Origin: an uncultured Coriobacteriaceae bacterium
Lineage (GTDB): Bacteria > Actinomycetota > Coriobacteriia > Coriobacteriales > Atopobiaceae
DNA: 64,000 nt
Assembly (NCBI GenBank): GCA_902791035.1
Contig: CADAUA010000001.1
Location: 310,001 to 374,000, forward strand
Direction of reading: 5' to 3'
In this document: in pieces, positions 8,515 to 17,301 of the stretch
Numbering within the stretch: the stretch's first letter is position 1
How the letters are laid out: the number at the start of each line of letters is the position of its first letter
Made by a program: the position numbers and the translations under genes
Notes under the pieces: model-generated
What the model saw: the letters and a program-made list of their open reading frames with translations, nothing else
What the model was told of the DNA's origin: nothing
Databases searched by the model: none

Positions 8515-10025
8515 TGGCCCGCTACTTTCTGGGGATCGACATCGGCACCAGCCAGGGCAAGGGCGTCATCATTGACGATTCCTGCAAGGTTGTGTGCGAG
8601 GCACACGTGCCTCACAGCGTCTCTACTCCGCATCCCGGGTGGTTTGAGCACGATGCCGAGAAGATCTGGTGGGGGGACTTCTGCAAGCTCTCCCACGAGC
8701 TCATGCAAAAAGGGGATATCCGTGTTCAAGACATTCGCTGCATAGGCCTCTCCGCCCTGGGGTGTGACTGCGTCCCCGTGGACGAGCAGGGCACTGCCCT
8801 GGCACCCGCCATCCTCTATGGCATAGACTCCCGGGTCACACCACAGATCGAGCGTCTGAGCAATCATTTTGCCGGAGAGCCCGGACTCTTGACCCACCCC
8901 TTGTGCACCAGCGACGTAGCACCTAAGATCCTTTGGTTCTACGACCAGATGCCCCAGATAGCCCAACGTGCCCACAAGTTCCTGACCGGATCCTCCTACC
9001 TCTCGGCCAAGCTCACGGGCAACTTCACCATAGATGCCTACCTGGCCGACTCCTGGCAGCCCTTGTACGATTTGGAAGCCCGCACGCCCGACAAGGTCCA
9101 CTGCGGGTACGTCTGTCGCCCCGACCAGCTGGCGACCATCGCCAACGCCATCGACGTGGCTGGCACGGTTAGTGCCAAGGCTGCGCTCGAGACCGGCTTA
9201 GCCGAGGGTACGCCTGTGCTCGTAGGAACGGGTGACTCCGGGGCAGAGGCCATATCTTGTGGGGTCTTCCTTCCCGGCGACCTGCTGGTACAGCTGGGAT
9301 CCACCTGCTTCTTTATCTATGTGTGCGATCACGCCATAGAAGAGCCCCGACTGTGGCCGGGAAGGTTTGTCATACCTGGCCGCGACGCAATATGTGCTGG
9401 CACCAACACGGCAGGCACCCTTACCGCTTGGATACGTGACCAGCTCTTCTCCGACGCGGTGTCTGCAAGCGCGCAGGGCGGTGAGGACCCCTATGCCCTC
9501 ATGACCAGGGCCGCGCGGGACACGGCCCCCGGAGCCGATGGCCTTATCTGCCTACCCTACTTCCAGGGGGAGCGCACGCCGATAAACGATCCCGCCGCCC
9601 GCGGAACGTTCTTTGGGCTGACGCTCCGCCACACGCGGGGCCATCTGGTACGTGCCGCCCTCGAGGGCATAGCCTGCAGCATTGCCCAGCATGTGGCCAT
9701 CCTGGAGGAGGACGGCCTACCCGTACGCAAGATCGTCTGCACGGGCGGTGGCACCAAGAACGACGTCTGGCTGCAGGCGGTATCGGACGTGCTGGAGCGA
9801 CCCATCCAGACCGCCAGCGTCTCCGTGGGCGCGGCCTACGGAGACGCCATCATGGCTGCCCTGGCAGGTGGGGCCTACTCGAACTGGGTGGATCTCTCCA
9901 CGGCAATACGGCCGGGCGGGGTCATTGAGCCTCGCCCAGAGACCTATACCACCTACAGGAGGCTACGCAGCCAGTTCACGCGCCTCTACGAAACCACCAA
10001 GGACCTTATGCACGAGCTTGAGTAA
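8514..10025 (+). CDS. FGGY-family carbohydrate kinase (xylulokinase-like)
   Basis: This 503-residue two-domain FGGY kinase begins with FLGIDIGTSQGKGVIID, the phosphate-1 motif. It also carries GTGDSGAEAISCGV and, near the C terminus, the adenosine motif TGGGTKNDVWLQAVSDVL. Length matches xylulokinase/gluconokinase relatives. The ATG overlaps the TAA of the BtpA-like gene (TAATG), so the two are co-translated. It would phosphorylate a free keto- or polyol-type sugar and feed the same pathway as the FrlD-type kinases; which sugar cannot be told from sequence. A perfect bidirectional terminator follows 50 bp after the stop. Confidence 0.88.
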   Translation: MARYFLGIDIGTSQGKGVIIDDSCKVVCEAHVPHSVSTPHPGWFEHDAEKIWWGDFCKLSHELMQKGDIRVQDIRCIGLSALGCDCVPVDEQGTALAPAILYGIDSRVTPQIERLSNHFAGEPGLLTHPLCTSDVAPKILWFYDQMPQIAQRAHKFLTGSSYLSAKLTGNFTIDAYLADSWQPLYDLEARTPDKVHCGYVCRPDQLATIANAIDVAGTVSAKAALETGLAEGTPVLVGTGDSGAEAISCGVFLPGDLLVQLGSTCFFIYVCDHAIEEPRLWPGRFVIPGRDAICAGTNTAGTLTAWIRDQLFSDAVSASAQGGEDPYALMTRAARDTAPGADGLICLPYFQGERTPINDPAARGTFFGLTLRHTRGHLVRAALEGIACSIAQHVAILEEDGLPVRKIVCTGGGTKNDVWLQAVSDVLERPIQTASVSVGAAYGDAIMAALAGGAYSNWVDLSTAIRPGGVIEPRPETYTTYRRLRSQFTRLYETTKDLMHELE

Positions 10026-10074
10026 GTGAGCGGCCCCGCATTTCCCTTGTGCACGCATGGGCACAGCAGCATCT

Positions 10075-10134
10075 GCGCAATAGGGGGTAGCCCCCGGCTG
10101 CACGTATGCAGCCGGGGGCTACCCCCTATTGCGC
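10075..10134. terminator. Bidirectional terminator, 28-bp perfect stem
   Basis: A perfect inverted repeat has 28-bp arms (left 10075-10102, right 10107-10134) and a 4-nt loop CGTA. It lies between the convergent FGGY kinase and M20 peptidase genes, so it can end both transcripts. The length and perfection of the stem are unusual for a simple terminator. Confidence 0.85.
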
Positions 10135-10144
10135 ACCCTCCGGT

Positions 10145-11509
10145 CTACAGATTCCCCGATAGCTCGTGCATGATCGCGGCATTGACCTTGATCTCTTCCA
10201 CGAAGTCGTCCATGTCCACCCACTCATTGGGGGCATGGATGTTAGCCTCGTCGCTCATGCATCCGCACATAATCGCAGGGGTGCCCTTCTCCAGGCAAAA
10301 GTAATGGCAGGGGCTCGTACCGGCGTTCATATAGTTGAGCGTCACCTTCTGCCCGCTGACGCGCTCGCTGGCGGCAATGGCCGCCTTTACAAAGTCAGAG
10401 TCCGGGGCGCTGCGAAAGGCGGGACATCCAGAGTCGTAGACCAGCTCGATGTCCCCGAAGCCGTGGTCGTCCAGATGCTTGCGCAGGAGCTCGTAGATGC
10501 GGTCGGGGTCCTGGCCCATCACAAGCCTGATGTCGCACTTGACCCGCGCGTAGCTGGGCAGCACCGTCTTGGAGCCCTCGTCGATGTAGCCGGAGTAGAA
10601 CCCGCAGATGTTGAAGGTGGGCTCGTAATGCAGCTTCTTGAGCAGGTCGTCTCCCGTGGCACCGTCGATGAAGTGATCGATGCCCAGGTACCGCTTGGTC
10701 GCCTCCTCGTCAAACCCGTCCTGAGCAAAGGCCTCGACGTCCTCCTTGGACACCTCGGGGATGCCGTCGTAGAAGCCGTCGATGTTGATGTGTCCATCCG
10801 GCCCCTTGATGGAGTTGAGTGCCCATATGAGCCTCCATGCGGGGTTCTCCACGATGGCGGCGTTGCATGAGTGAGCATCCATCTTGGCACCACGGCAGAT
10901 CATCTCAACGTAGAGGAGCCCCTTCACGCCAATGCAGATGTCGAGCGGGCCCTGGTTGTTGGCACGGTTTCCGCCCTCCCAGTTGTAGCCATCGCAGTCC
11001 AGGCGATCGCGATAGTGCTCGGCAAACCAGCCCAGGTTGGGGGAGCCTATCTCCTCCTCGCCCTCGGTGATGAACTTGACGCCACAGGGCAGCTTGCCAT
11101 AGACGTGCTGATAAGCATCTACTGCGCAAAGGTGGGCCACCAAACCGCCCTTGTTGTCGCACACCCCACGGCCCCAGATGCGATTGTCATGCACATTGGC
11201 GGAGAAGGGAGGGTCTACCCACAGGTCGATGGGGTCAACCGGCTGAACGTCATAGTGGTCGTAGAAGCCCATCACCTTGTCGGACACGCCAGCCTGCTCC
11301 GCTATGATCACGGGGTTGCCAGGGGTCTTACACACATCCACTGAGAGCCCGCGCTTCTCGTAGTTGTCCACCACGATCTTGACCATGTCGTCGATACCCT
11401 CGTGCGTGCCCGCAAGGCTGGGCTGGCGCACGTAGTCGCGCAGCAGCTCAAGGTACTCGTCCCTGTGCTCGTCGATGTAGGCGAACACCTTGCTCTCGTC
11501 AAACTCCAT
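10145..11509 (-). CDS. M20 family dipeptidase/deacylase
   Basis: This is a 454-residue zinc peptidase of clan MH, family M20 (CNDP/PepV-like length). Metal and catalytic motifs are visible in order: FYDHYDVQP, GRGVCDNKGG, the catalytic ITEGEEEIGS, then the dimerisation domain and the C-terminal EANIHAPNEWV. It hydrolyses dipeptides or acyl-amino acids in the cytoplasm. ATG at 11509 follows AAAGGA. It is the last gene of the unit that begins at the operator at 14100. In this context it may release glycated amino acids from imported glycated dipeptides; that is inference from the neighbouring opp and frl genes. Confidence 0.88.
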   Translation of the reverse strand: MEFDESKVFAYIDEHRDEYLELLRDYVRQPSLAGTHEGIDDMVKIVVDNYEKRGLSVDVCKTPGNPVIIAEQAGVSDKVMGFYDHYDVQPVDPIDLWVDPPFSANVHDNRIWGRGVCDNKGGLVAHLCAVDAYQHVYGKLPCGVKFITEGEEEIGSPNLGWFAEHYRDRLDCDGYNWEGGNRANNQGPLDICIGVKGLLYVEMICRGAKMDAHSCNAAIVENPAWRLIWALNSIKGPDGHINIDGFYDGIPEVSKEDVEAFAQDGFDEEATKRYLGIDHFIDGATGDDLLKKLHYEPTFNICGFYSGYIDEGSKTVLPSYARVKCDIRLVMGQDPDRIYELLRKHLDDHGFGDIELVYDSGCPAFRSAPDSDFVKAAIAASERVSGQKVTLNYMNAGTSPCHYFCLEKGTPAIMCGCMSDEANIHAPNEWVDMDDFVEEIKVNAAIMHELSGNL

Positions 11510-11581
11510 TCCGTACGTTCCTTTCCACGATGACGTTACCCGTTCTCGGACCAGCCTTGAACCAGCCCGTGTAGAACCTCG

Positions 11582-12382
11582 CTAATAGGGCTCAAACTTC
11601 TCTATGGTCTTGGCGGAGACCTCTGCACCGTGATCCATACACTGCTCGACGTCCCAGCCCTTGAGCAGGCCATAGGTGAAGCCTGCTATGTAGGAGTCGC
11701 CCGCGCCCACCGTGTTTACCACATGGGCGGGTCTGATGCCGCACTCGTGGAAGCCTTTGTCATCGAAGCTGATGGAGCCCTTCTCACCGCGCGTGGCCGT
11801 GACCACCTTTGGACCCAGCGCCTGCACGTGGCGTATCCACTGGCGCACGCGTGCCTCGTCGGTATCTCCACACGACATAAAAGCGTAGTCCACATAGGGA
11901 AAGAGGTCCTCGCAGTGCCGGGTGGGGTCCTCGCTGTACACCGAGAAGTCCATGACCACCTCAATTCCCGCCTGATGCCATTGGGGAAGGTAGCCGAGTA
12001 CATGCCCAAAGAGGTCCGTGTGCACCATGTCATGCTCCAGCACAAATCTCTCGTCCTCCGGAGTAAGCGCAAAGTTGGCCATGACGCCTTCCACCTGCCG
12101 CAGGTGCACACGGTCAACACCATCCTTGAGGCCCATGTACATGACGCAGGTGTTGCCGGACTCGCGCCTGAGGTGGGTCACGTCGATGCCCTCTGCCCCA
12201 AGGGCCTGGAACATCTGGTCTCCAAAGGAGTCTTCACCAACGACGCTCACCACAGAGACCTGCTGGCCCATGCGTGCCAGGTGAACTCCCCAGTCCACGC
12301 CGTTGCCCGTGGGGTATGAGCGGCCCAACTTCTCATAGACATCCATGCAGCTGAAGCCCACCGCCGCCAGCCTCTTGCCCAT
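11582..12382 (-). CDS. frlD: PfkB-family fructosamine (fructoselysine) kinase, second copy
   Basis: This is a 266-residue PfkB kinase that resembles E. coli FrlD. The stretch VMANFALTPEDERF parallels VMADFALSEED in FrlD, and the signature NTVGAGDSYIAGF carries the catalytic Asp. The ATG directly follows the TAG of the FrlC-like gene, with GGAG inside that gene as binding site. It is a closer FrlD match than the kinase at 4221-5060; the two differ in motif wording and length, so they are not a recent duplication. It would phosphorylate fructoselysine or a relative after uptake. Confidence 0.87.
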   Translation of the reverse strand: MGKRLAAVGFSCMDVYEKLGRSYPTGNGVDWGVHLARMGQQVSVVSVVGEDSFGDQMFQALGAEGIDVTHLRRESGNTCVMYMGLKDGVDRVHLRQVEGVMANFALTPEDERFVLEHDMVHTDLFGHVLGYLPQWHQAGIEVVMDFSVYSEDPTRHCEDLFPYVDYAFMSCGDTDEARVRQWIRHVQALGPKVVTATRGEKGSISFDDKGFHECGIRPAHVVNTVGAGDSYIAGFTYGLLKGWDVEQCMDHGAEVSAKTIEKFEPY

Positions 12383-13228
12383 CTACGTCTCCTTCATGTA
12401 GAGCTCAAAGTTGCGCATGTTTCGAGCGTCTGCCACATCGGGCCTGTCGTAGTAGCGGGGGTCCGTGATCTCCTGACCCAGATACCCCTCAAAGTGGTAG
12501 CGATTAAGGGTCTGAATCCAACGGCCCAGATGGTGCTTGCCGTCACCCCACACAAGATGGCCGTAGGGGCAGCCATCCACAAAGTGCATCTCATGAATCG
12601 TGCTCCCAAAGGCCTCAAACCACTGGTCGAGAGTCTCCCCAGACACGCTCATGGCACAGGTGTCCACCATGGGCGTAAGGCAGGGATGGTCAACTTCCGC
12701 AATCATCCGCTTTGCATCCTCAAGCGTAACCACCAGCTTGGTCTCCTCCGGGCGCAGGCTCTCCATGGTAAGCACGATGCCCTCGGACTCGGCAAACTCC
12801 GCGAGCCTGCGCAGCATGTCTCGGCTGCGCTTCCATGCCTCCTCGCGGCCCTCATCCCAGTAGCCCCAGCCGCTGTTTACCTCCATGTACTGGCAACCGA
12901 GTTCCGCCGCCAGGCGAATGCCGTTGCTGAAGTACCGATAGCTGCGATCTATGGCTGCCGGCTCCCTCACCGCAAACTGATAGGGGGACGTGCAGTTCTC
13001 AGGCGTCAACGTGTGGACGGTCAGGTTGCGTGAGGCAATCTTCTTCCTTAGCGCGTGGGCGTCCGGACATGTGAGGTGATCGAGCCACACGTGCGGCATG
13101 GCGCACCAAAGCTCTATGGAGCGGAAGCCTAATCGCTCCTGCTGCTCCAAGAAGGCGTCGAGCGAGTACCTCATCCAGTGGATGTTCATGCCCGCGACCT
13201 GTTCGCGACAAATCGATGGCATGCTCAT
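12383..13228 (-). CDS. frlC: FrlC-like sugar isomerase/epimerase (second of pair)
   Basis: This is a 281-residue xylose-isomerase-like TIM barrel, similar in length and plan to FrlC, which interconverts fructoselysine and psicoselysine. Likely metal ligands sit in YMEVNSGWGYWDEG, LTMESLRPEETK, TPMVDTCAM, MHFVDG and LGQEIT. ATG at 13228 has GGAGG with a 7-bp gap and overlaps the stop of the preceding gene by 4 bp (ATGA). The upstream in-frame start would lie before that binding site. The tandem arrangement with a second, different FrlC-like gene suggests two epimers or two amino acid adducts are handled. Confidence 0.82.
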   Translation of the reverse strand: MSMPSICREQVAGMNIHWMRYSLDAFLEQQERLGFRSIELWCAMPHVWLDHLTCPDAHALRKKIASRNLTVHTLTPENCTSPYQFAVREPAAIDRSYRYFSNGIRLAAELGCQYMEVNSGWGYWDEGREEAWKRSRDMLRRLAEFAESEGIVLTMESLRPEETKLVVTLEDAKRMIAEVDHPCLTPMVDTCAMSVSGETLDQWFEAFGSTIHEMHFVDGCPYGHLVWGDGKHHLGRWIQTLNRYHFEGYLGQEITDPRYYDRPDVADARNMRNFELYMKET

Positions 13229-14076
13229 GCGATTGCCTCCCCATCGCACAGGTAGGGGCGCAGGGCCTCGAGGTTGCGCCGATCGGCGGAGTTGGGATCA
13301 AAGAGATAGCGACTATCGTCCGGTGCCAGACCCAAGAGGCCGCGATAGCCGTGATCCTCCAGTTCAAGCAGATATCGCTCAAGAGGAAGCAGGCCGTCAC
13401 CCCATACCAGCCTACCTTCGGGGCGGCCGTCATCCAGCTGCACGTGGGCAATGGCCCCTCCCAGAGCGTCAAACCACTGGGTTGGAGTCTCCCCTGCGTC
13501 TGCCATGGCGATGGTGTCCAGGCAGGCTTGCACCCTGGTGCTGTCAACTGCCGCAAGAAGATCCACAAGCTCCGGAAGGGTGTTGAACACCCGGGCTGTA
13601 TTCCAGGCATTCGTCTTCACCGCAAGGGTGATGCCGCAATCTTGCGCCGCATATGAAAGCTGCTGCAGGTCTCTGACGGTTTGCCCAAAGACGCGTGCGG
13701 AATCCTGATCGTAGGTGCCGCCCAGGCAGGATACCAGCATCACCTTGGCACCCAGCTGCCTGGTTGCCTCGCACGCCTTGGCAAAGTAGCGCCTGCTGCG
13801 CCCACTTAGCTCAGGGTCTTCCTGGCCCAGACGGTAGTTATAAGCACCTGCCTCAGGAACAAAGGCACCAATGCGCAGCTCTGCCTCTTCCGCCTTGCGC
13901 CTGACCTCCCGCACATCCAGCACGCCGTTCTCGTCCATTAAGAGATGAGGTGACCATCCAATCAGCTCGATGGTTTTGTATCCCGCAAGTGCCTGGTCCT
14001 GCAGCATGGTGTCCAGCGAGAAATATCGATAATGACGACCGGCAGCCGCCAACTGATCCAAGTGAACCCGTGGCAC
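13225..14076 (-). CDS. FrlC-like sugar isomerase/epimerase (first of pair)
   Basis: This is a 283-residue AP-endonuclease-2/xylose-isomerase-like barrel protein. It aligns in plan with the following gene: KTIELIGWSPH, VMLVSCLGGTYD, LAVKTNAWN, QACLDTIAMAD, VQLDDG and GLLGL. Several acidic positions of the usual metal site differ: LAVKTN replaces a Glu-containing strand and VQLDDG replaces H-x-x-D. Its activity may therefore differ from that of FrlC. GTG at 14076 was chosen because GGAGGG sits 4 bp before it; a TTG four codons earlier is inside that binding site. It is the first gene after the operator at 14100-14119, only 23 bp away. Confidence 0.72.
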   Translation of the reverse strand: MPRVHLDQLAAAGRHYRYFSLDTMLQDQALAGYKTIELIGWSPHLLMDENGVLDVREVRRKAEEAELRIGAFVPEAGAYNYRLGQEDPELSGRSRRYFAKACEATRQLGAKVMLVSCLGGTYDQDSARVFGQTVRDLQQLSYAAQDCGITLAVKTNAWNTARVFNTLPELVDLLAAVDSTRVQACLDTIAMADAGETPTQWFDALGGAIAHVQLDDGRPEGRLVWGDGLLPLERYLLELEDHGYRGLLGLAPDDSRYLFDPNSADRRNLEALRPYLCDGEAIA

Positions 14077-14099
14077 AGCACCCTCCAAACTACTGTTTA

Positions 14100-14119
14100 T
14101 GATGTCATATTACATCATG
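14100..14119. promoter_or_regulatory. GntR-type operator, copy 3
   Basis: This 20-mer is identical to the one at 6174-6193. It lies between the frlC-like unit and the stop of the regulator gene, 23 bp upstream of the GTG at 14076. The position suggests that repressor binding covers the promoter of the frlC-frlC-frlD-M20 unit. Confidence 0.8.
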
Positions 14120-14155
14120 TTAACCACAGCGAGTGTAAAGGCGCTTCTGTAATAC

Positions 14156-15025
14156 TTAGTTAATGGACGGCCTTGGCGTTGCGGGGCCGCCTGGTGCCAT
14201 AGACGTATCTGACGTCAGCGTGTTGCCAAACCGATCGACCGTAAACTTGTATGACACCCGGTCACCACGCAGGATGCTCTTGGAGTAGTGCATGGGGGTT
14301 CCGTCAGCACACCTCATGAGCTTCTTGAGTATGAAGAGGGGTGCACCAATGTTACAACGCAACAGCTGACCTTCATCGTCTCTCGCCGTCGTCACGCCAA
14401 TGGTGAGGTCCTCCGAGCCAAACGCAATACCGTAGTGGTTCTCTACAAGGTCATAGAAGGACACGTTATCCTGCATAAGGCCGATGAGCCCGGGGAAGAG
14501 CTGCTCGGGGGCAATGAGCTCGTCTATGGCAAAGGGATAGTTATTGTCTAGGACAACTCTGCGCACATAACAGAGAGGAGCACCCACCTCACAGCCAAGC
14601 ATGTCCGCAAAGTGCTTGTCAGCCTTGCTTAGGCGCTTCTCAACTACGTTCCTGATCACAGGCCCCTCACCCATGACCAGAGATGTAAAACTACGTTGGT
14701 CGGTCGGGCTTGACCCCACAACATGCTTTGGCACAGCAACAAAGGTGCCCTTGCCGCGCACCTTCTCGAGCAAACCATCCTCGACAAGGTCCTGGATTGC
14801 TCGACGAACTGTTATGCGGCTTACGTCGTACTTATCGCACAGCTCTTGCTCGGTGGGGATTTTGGAACCAATGGGGTATTCACCGGAGAGAATCTTCTGT
14901 CGTATGTCGCTACCTAGCTGCAAATACAGAATGCCGCTCTCGTGTCTTGCTGCCACGTCGTCCTCCGATGTGTTTTCATACGCCATCTGGCGATACACAA
15001 CATAATATCCGACTATTTGGGCCAT
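14156..15025 (-). CDS. frlR: GntR/HutC-family transcriptional regulator (FrlR-like)
   Basis: This protein of up to 289 residues has an N-terminal winged helix. The region LGSDIRQKILSGEYPIGSKI, the helix-turn-helix EQELCDKYDVSRITVRRAIQDLV and the wing VRGKGTFV are all visible. A UTRA effector domain follows, ending LFILKKLMRCADGTPMHYSKSIL. This is the layout of FrlR and other HutC-type repressors that release DNA on binding a phosphorylated sugar. The ATG at 14986 is an alternative start; neither has a strong binding site. The 20-bp palindromes at 6174, 7647 and 14100 are its presumed targets. The C-terminal Pro/Gly/Thr tail is unusual. Confidence 0.85.
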   Translation of the reverse strand: MAQIVGYYVVYRQMAYENTSEDDVAARHESGILYLQLGSDIRQKILSGEYPIGSKIPTEQELCDKYDVSRITVRRAIQDLVEDGLLEKVRGKGTFVAVPKHVVGSSPTDQRSFTSLVMGEGPVIRNVVEKRLSKADKHFADMLGCEVGAPLCYVRRVVLDNNYPFAIDELIAPEQLFPGLIGLMQDNVSFYDLVENHYGIAFGSEDLTIGVTTARDDEGQLLRCNIGAPLFILKKLMRCADGTPMHYSKSILRGDRVSYKFTVDRFGNTLTSDTSMAPGGPATPRPSIN

Positions 15026-15522
15026 GCGGCGGGATGTGTTACGTATGAGTGACTAGATGGCAACCGTCGCAGTAACGCAACTGGGTTGATTGAGGCGCCA
15101 GATTGACTGGTACCCCCTACCAGGGACCACTAGGCTGCAAATGCGGCCTGCGGCGAGGAGGCATCTCTGGGTCGTAGGTGGAAGAGACATCGTGGGACTC
15201 GTGAGGCGATACGCATGTCCAGCATGGCGTTGACCTCACGTTCGTTGACGAACGCCTCGCCGTGCTCGGCCAAACACTCTAAGCGTCTGCCGCACAGTAT
15301 AGGAGGCTGGTAGCGCTTCTGGCGGTGAAAAGCTCTAACGATGTACGGGCCGGCTGACGTTTGCCCTGGTAACGGAATCGGGGCTGCACGGCGTTGCAGG
15401 CTGACAGTCCCTCTAGCGGTGGCAAACCCTAACAGCGTGCATGCCACCAGGCGTTTGCCCAAGTAGCGCAGACACCACTGCACAGCGTTGCGCGGCGCCG
15501 AGGCACCTGCCGGCGGCAGCCG
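15026..15522. other. Non-coding or decayed stretch between regulator and SDR pseudogene
   Basis: About 500 bp without a gene I can support. A 117-codon open frame exists on the minus strand (15130-15483) but starts without a convincing binding site. Its C-terminal half (VNEREVNAMLDMRIASRVPR) looks protein-like while the N-terminal part does not. It may be a decayed gene fragment. No RNA gene is seen. Confidence 0.35.
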
Positions 15523-15569
15523 CTAACTGTGTTCATCCCGCACCCGCCGCCCCCCACCCTCCACAAGAA

Positions 15570-15601
15570 GGGCTCCCGCAGGTGCATGCCCACGGGAGCC
15601 C
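15570..15601 (-). terminator. Rho-independent terminator of the SDR gene
   Basis: Inverted repeat GGGCTCCCG/CGGGAGCCC with a 14-nt loop, followed on the minus strand by TTCTTGTGG. It lies 38 bp past the original stop codon of the SDR pseudogene, which supports that stop as the ancestral end. Confidence 0.7.
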
Positions 15602-15638
15602 TGGTACTTCTCGCTAGCAGTCCTTGCGGCCTTTGGCC

Positions 15639-16388
15639 TTACTGCGCCGGTGTAGCCGCCGTCCACGTACACGTGCTGGCCGGTCATAAACTCGTTCTCC
15701 ACCAGGAAGACCACGGCGTGCGCGATCTCCTCGGGCTTGCCCGGGCGGCCCAGCGGGTGCAGGCCTGCCAGACGGTTGTAGGCCTCCTCGCCTAGGCCTC
15801 GGGGTTGATCATGCCGGTGTCAACGTAGCCAGGGTTGACGGTGTTGACGCGGATGCCGTCCTTGGCCTGGGCCAGGGCAGACGACTGGGTGAGCAGGTTG
15901 ACGCCGCCCTTTGCCGCGTTGTAGAAGGGCGGGTTGGGATTGCTGATGGTACCCTCGATGGACGAGGTGCTGACGATGGCGCCACCGTGGCCCTGCTTCT
16001 TCATCTGGATGGCGGCGTAGTGAATGCCATAGTACACGCCCGTGAGGTTGATGGAGATGAGCTTGCGGAAGTCCTCGCCGCTCATCTGGTCCACGGGACC
16101 CCAGTTGGCAATGCCGGCGTTGTTATACATGATGTCAAGCTCGCCATAGGTGGCCACGGCGTAGTCGATGAGGTCCTTGACCTCCTGCTCGTCGCTGGTG
16201 TCGCACTGACGGTAGACGACGTCATCGGAGACCTTCTTGAGCTCCGCCAGCGCCTGCTCGCCACGCCTTGCGTTGCGGCCGGCGATGACCACCTTTGCGT
16301 CCTTCTCCAGGAAGGCCTTGGCCGTAGCCAGGCCGATGCCCGAGGTGCCGCCGGTTACCACTGCAACCTTGCCGTTGATGTCAAACAC
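15639..16388 (-). pseudogene. Short-chain dehydrogenase/reductase, two compensating frameshifts
   Basis: A classical SDR of about 249 residues: NAD-binding TGGTSGIG, NNAG, catalytic Ser in VSTSSIEG and YNAAK. GTG at 16388 has AAAGGAGG 5 bp before it. The first frame stops at TAG 15792 just after GMINPEA. A one-base loss there shifts the remainder (EEAYNRLAGLHPLGRPGKPEE ... FMTGQHVYVDGGYTG) into another frame. That second frame then runs through the terminator. If one G is removed near 15648 the end reads GGYTAQ-stop at TAA 15639, the usual SDR end and back in the first frame. The whole interval is exactly 250 codons. It is either a young pseudogene or two sequencing errors. Confidence 0.8.
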
Positions 16389-16671
16389 GGGATCCTCCTT
16401 TGGTCCAGGTTTGCTGACGGTCATCCTTCTTCCCACCAGAGCGGATATATCTGCCCAAGGTATCAATCGAACAATAGGAGGGACCATTGTTGAGGGCCCC
16501 GTGGCGTCCCAGGCAACAGAGGAGGCCCGCCCGCCACGTGCGGACAAGGGCGCGCCGCCCGCAGGCCGGGACCGCTGCGCTGGAGGCAGTGCCCGCGACA
16601 AGCCCGCATGGCTGGCAGTTGCGTTCCGCTACCATAAGGGCAAGGCTTGGCCCCGACGATTGGAGAGCCCC

Positions 16672-17082
16672 ATGGAGATGGACAAGGACATGGTCGCGCT
16701 TGTTGCCGAGTACAAGCGCCTGGACCAGTGCATGGAAATCATGGACGACGACGATCCGGTGAGCATGGACTGCGCCCTCTCGCAGGCGGCCATCGCCGAC
16801 CAGCTCATGGACCGCGTGGTGGCCGAGTGGGAGCACCAGAAGTCTGACCCGGACGCCTGGGCGGAGGAGCCCCTCTGGCTCACGCAGGCCGTCTTTGCCG
16901 TGGCCGACGCCCTGCGCGACGAGTGGCTGGCCGAGGTGCAGCAGGACGCCATCGACGCCGCCACCGAGGGCAACCCGGACTACCTGGCCCACCTGGACGA
17001 GGACCTCGACGACTACGACTTTGACGACGGGTTCGGCGGCGGCCCGGACGACTTCGACGGCGTGCACGTGCCCATCGACTAG
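16672..17082 (+). CDS. Small acidic protein of unknown function
   Basis: 136 residues, strongly acidic, with a C-terminal run rich in Asp, Gly and Phe (DLDDYDFDDGFGGGPDDFDG). The N-terminal two thirds is predicted helical (LVAEYKRLDQCMEIMDDDD, QAAIADQLMDRVVAEWEHQK). No family is recognised. ATG at 16672 has GGAG with a 6-bp spacer; the longer open frame upstream runs through the divergent SDR promoter and is rejected. It is followed after 48 bp by the first composite palindrome element. Codon use matches the host, so a native cytosolic protein is likely. Confidence 0.7.
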   Translation: MEMDKDMVALVAEYKRLDQCMEIMDDDDPVSMDCALSQAAIADQLMDRVVAEWEHQKSDPDAWAEEPLWLTQAVFAVADALRDEWLAEVQQDAIDAATEGNPDYLAHLDEDLDDYDFDDGFGGGPDDFDGVHVPID

Positions 17083-17130
17083 CCCGGGGACCCGCGACCG
17101 GAGCAATCCTCAGGCCAGAGACGAGTGGAG

Positions 17131-17263
17131 CACCTGCAGGTGACATGTCACTTGCAGGTGCCCTTTTGTAGCCAGGCGTTATTGTCAACAAGCCCACTAC
17201 CTGCGGTTATATAACCTGCAACCAACCGCCACCCACCTGCAAGTGACATATCACTTGCAGGTG
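17131..17263. repeat. Composite palindrome element, copy 1
   Basis: Two 30-bp palindromes (17131-17160 and 17234-17263; half-site CACCTGCAAGTGACA) flank a 73-bp core whose right half reads CTACCTGC, GTTATATAACCTGCAA, CCAACCGCC. The same layout recurs at 33313-33445, 42315-42446 and 44130-44262. It lies between the convergent acidic-protein and Abi genes. Confidence 0.85.
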
Positions 17264-17301
17264 CCCCGCCGGGGAGCAAGTGCGCAAGGGAAGCGAGGTG
17301 A

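Noticed and set aside
15130-15483. 117-codon frame between regulator and SDR pseudogene
   Set aside because: Only its second half looks protein-like and no family is recognised, so it is noted as possible debris rather than a gene.
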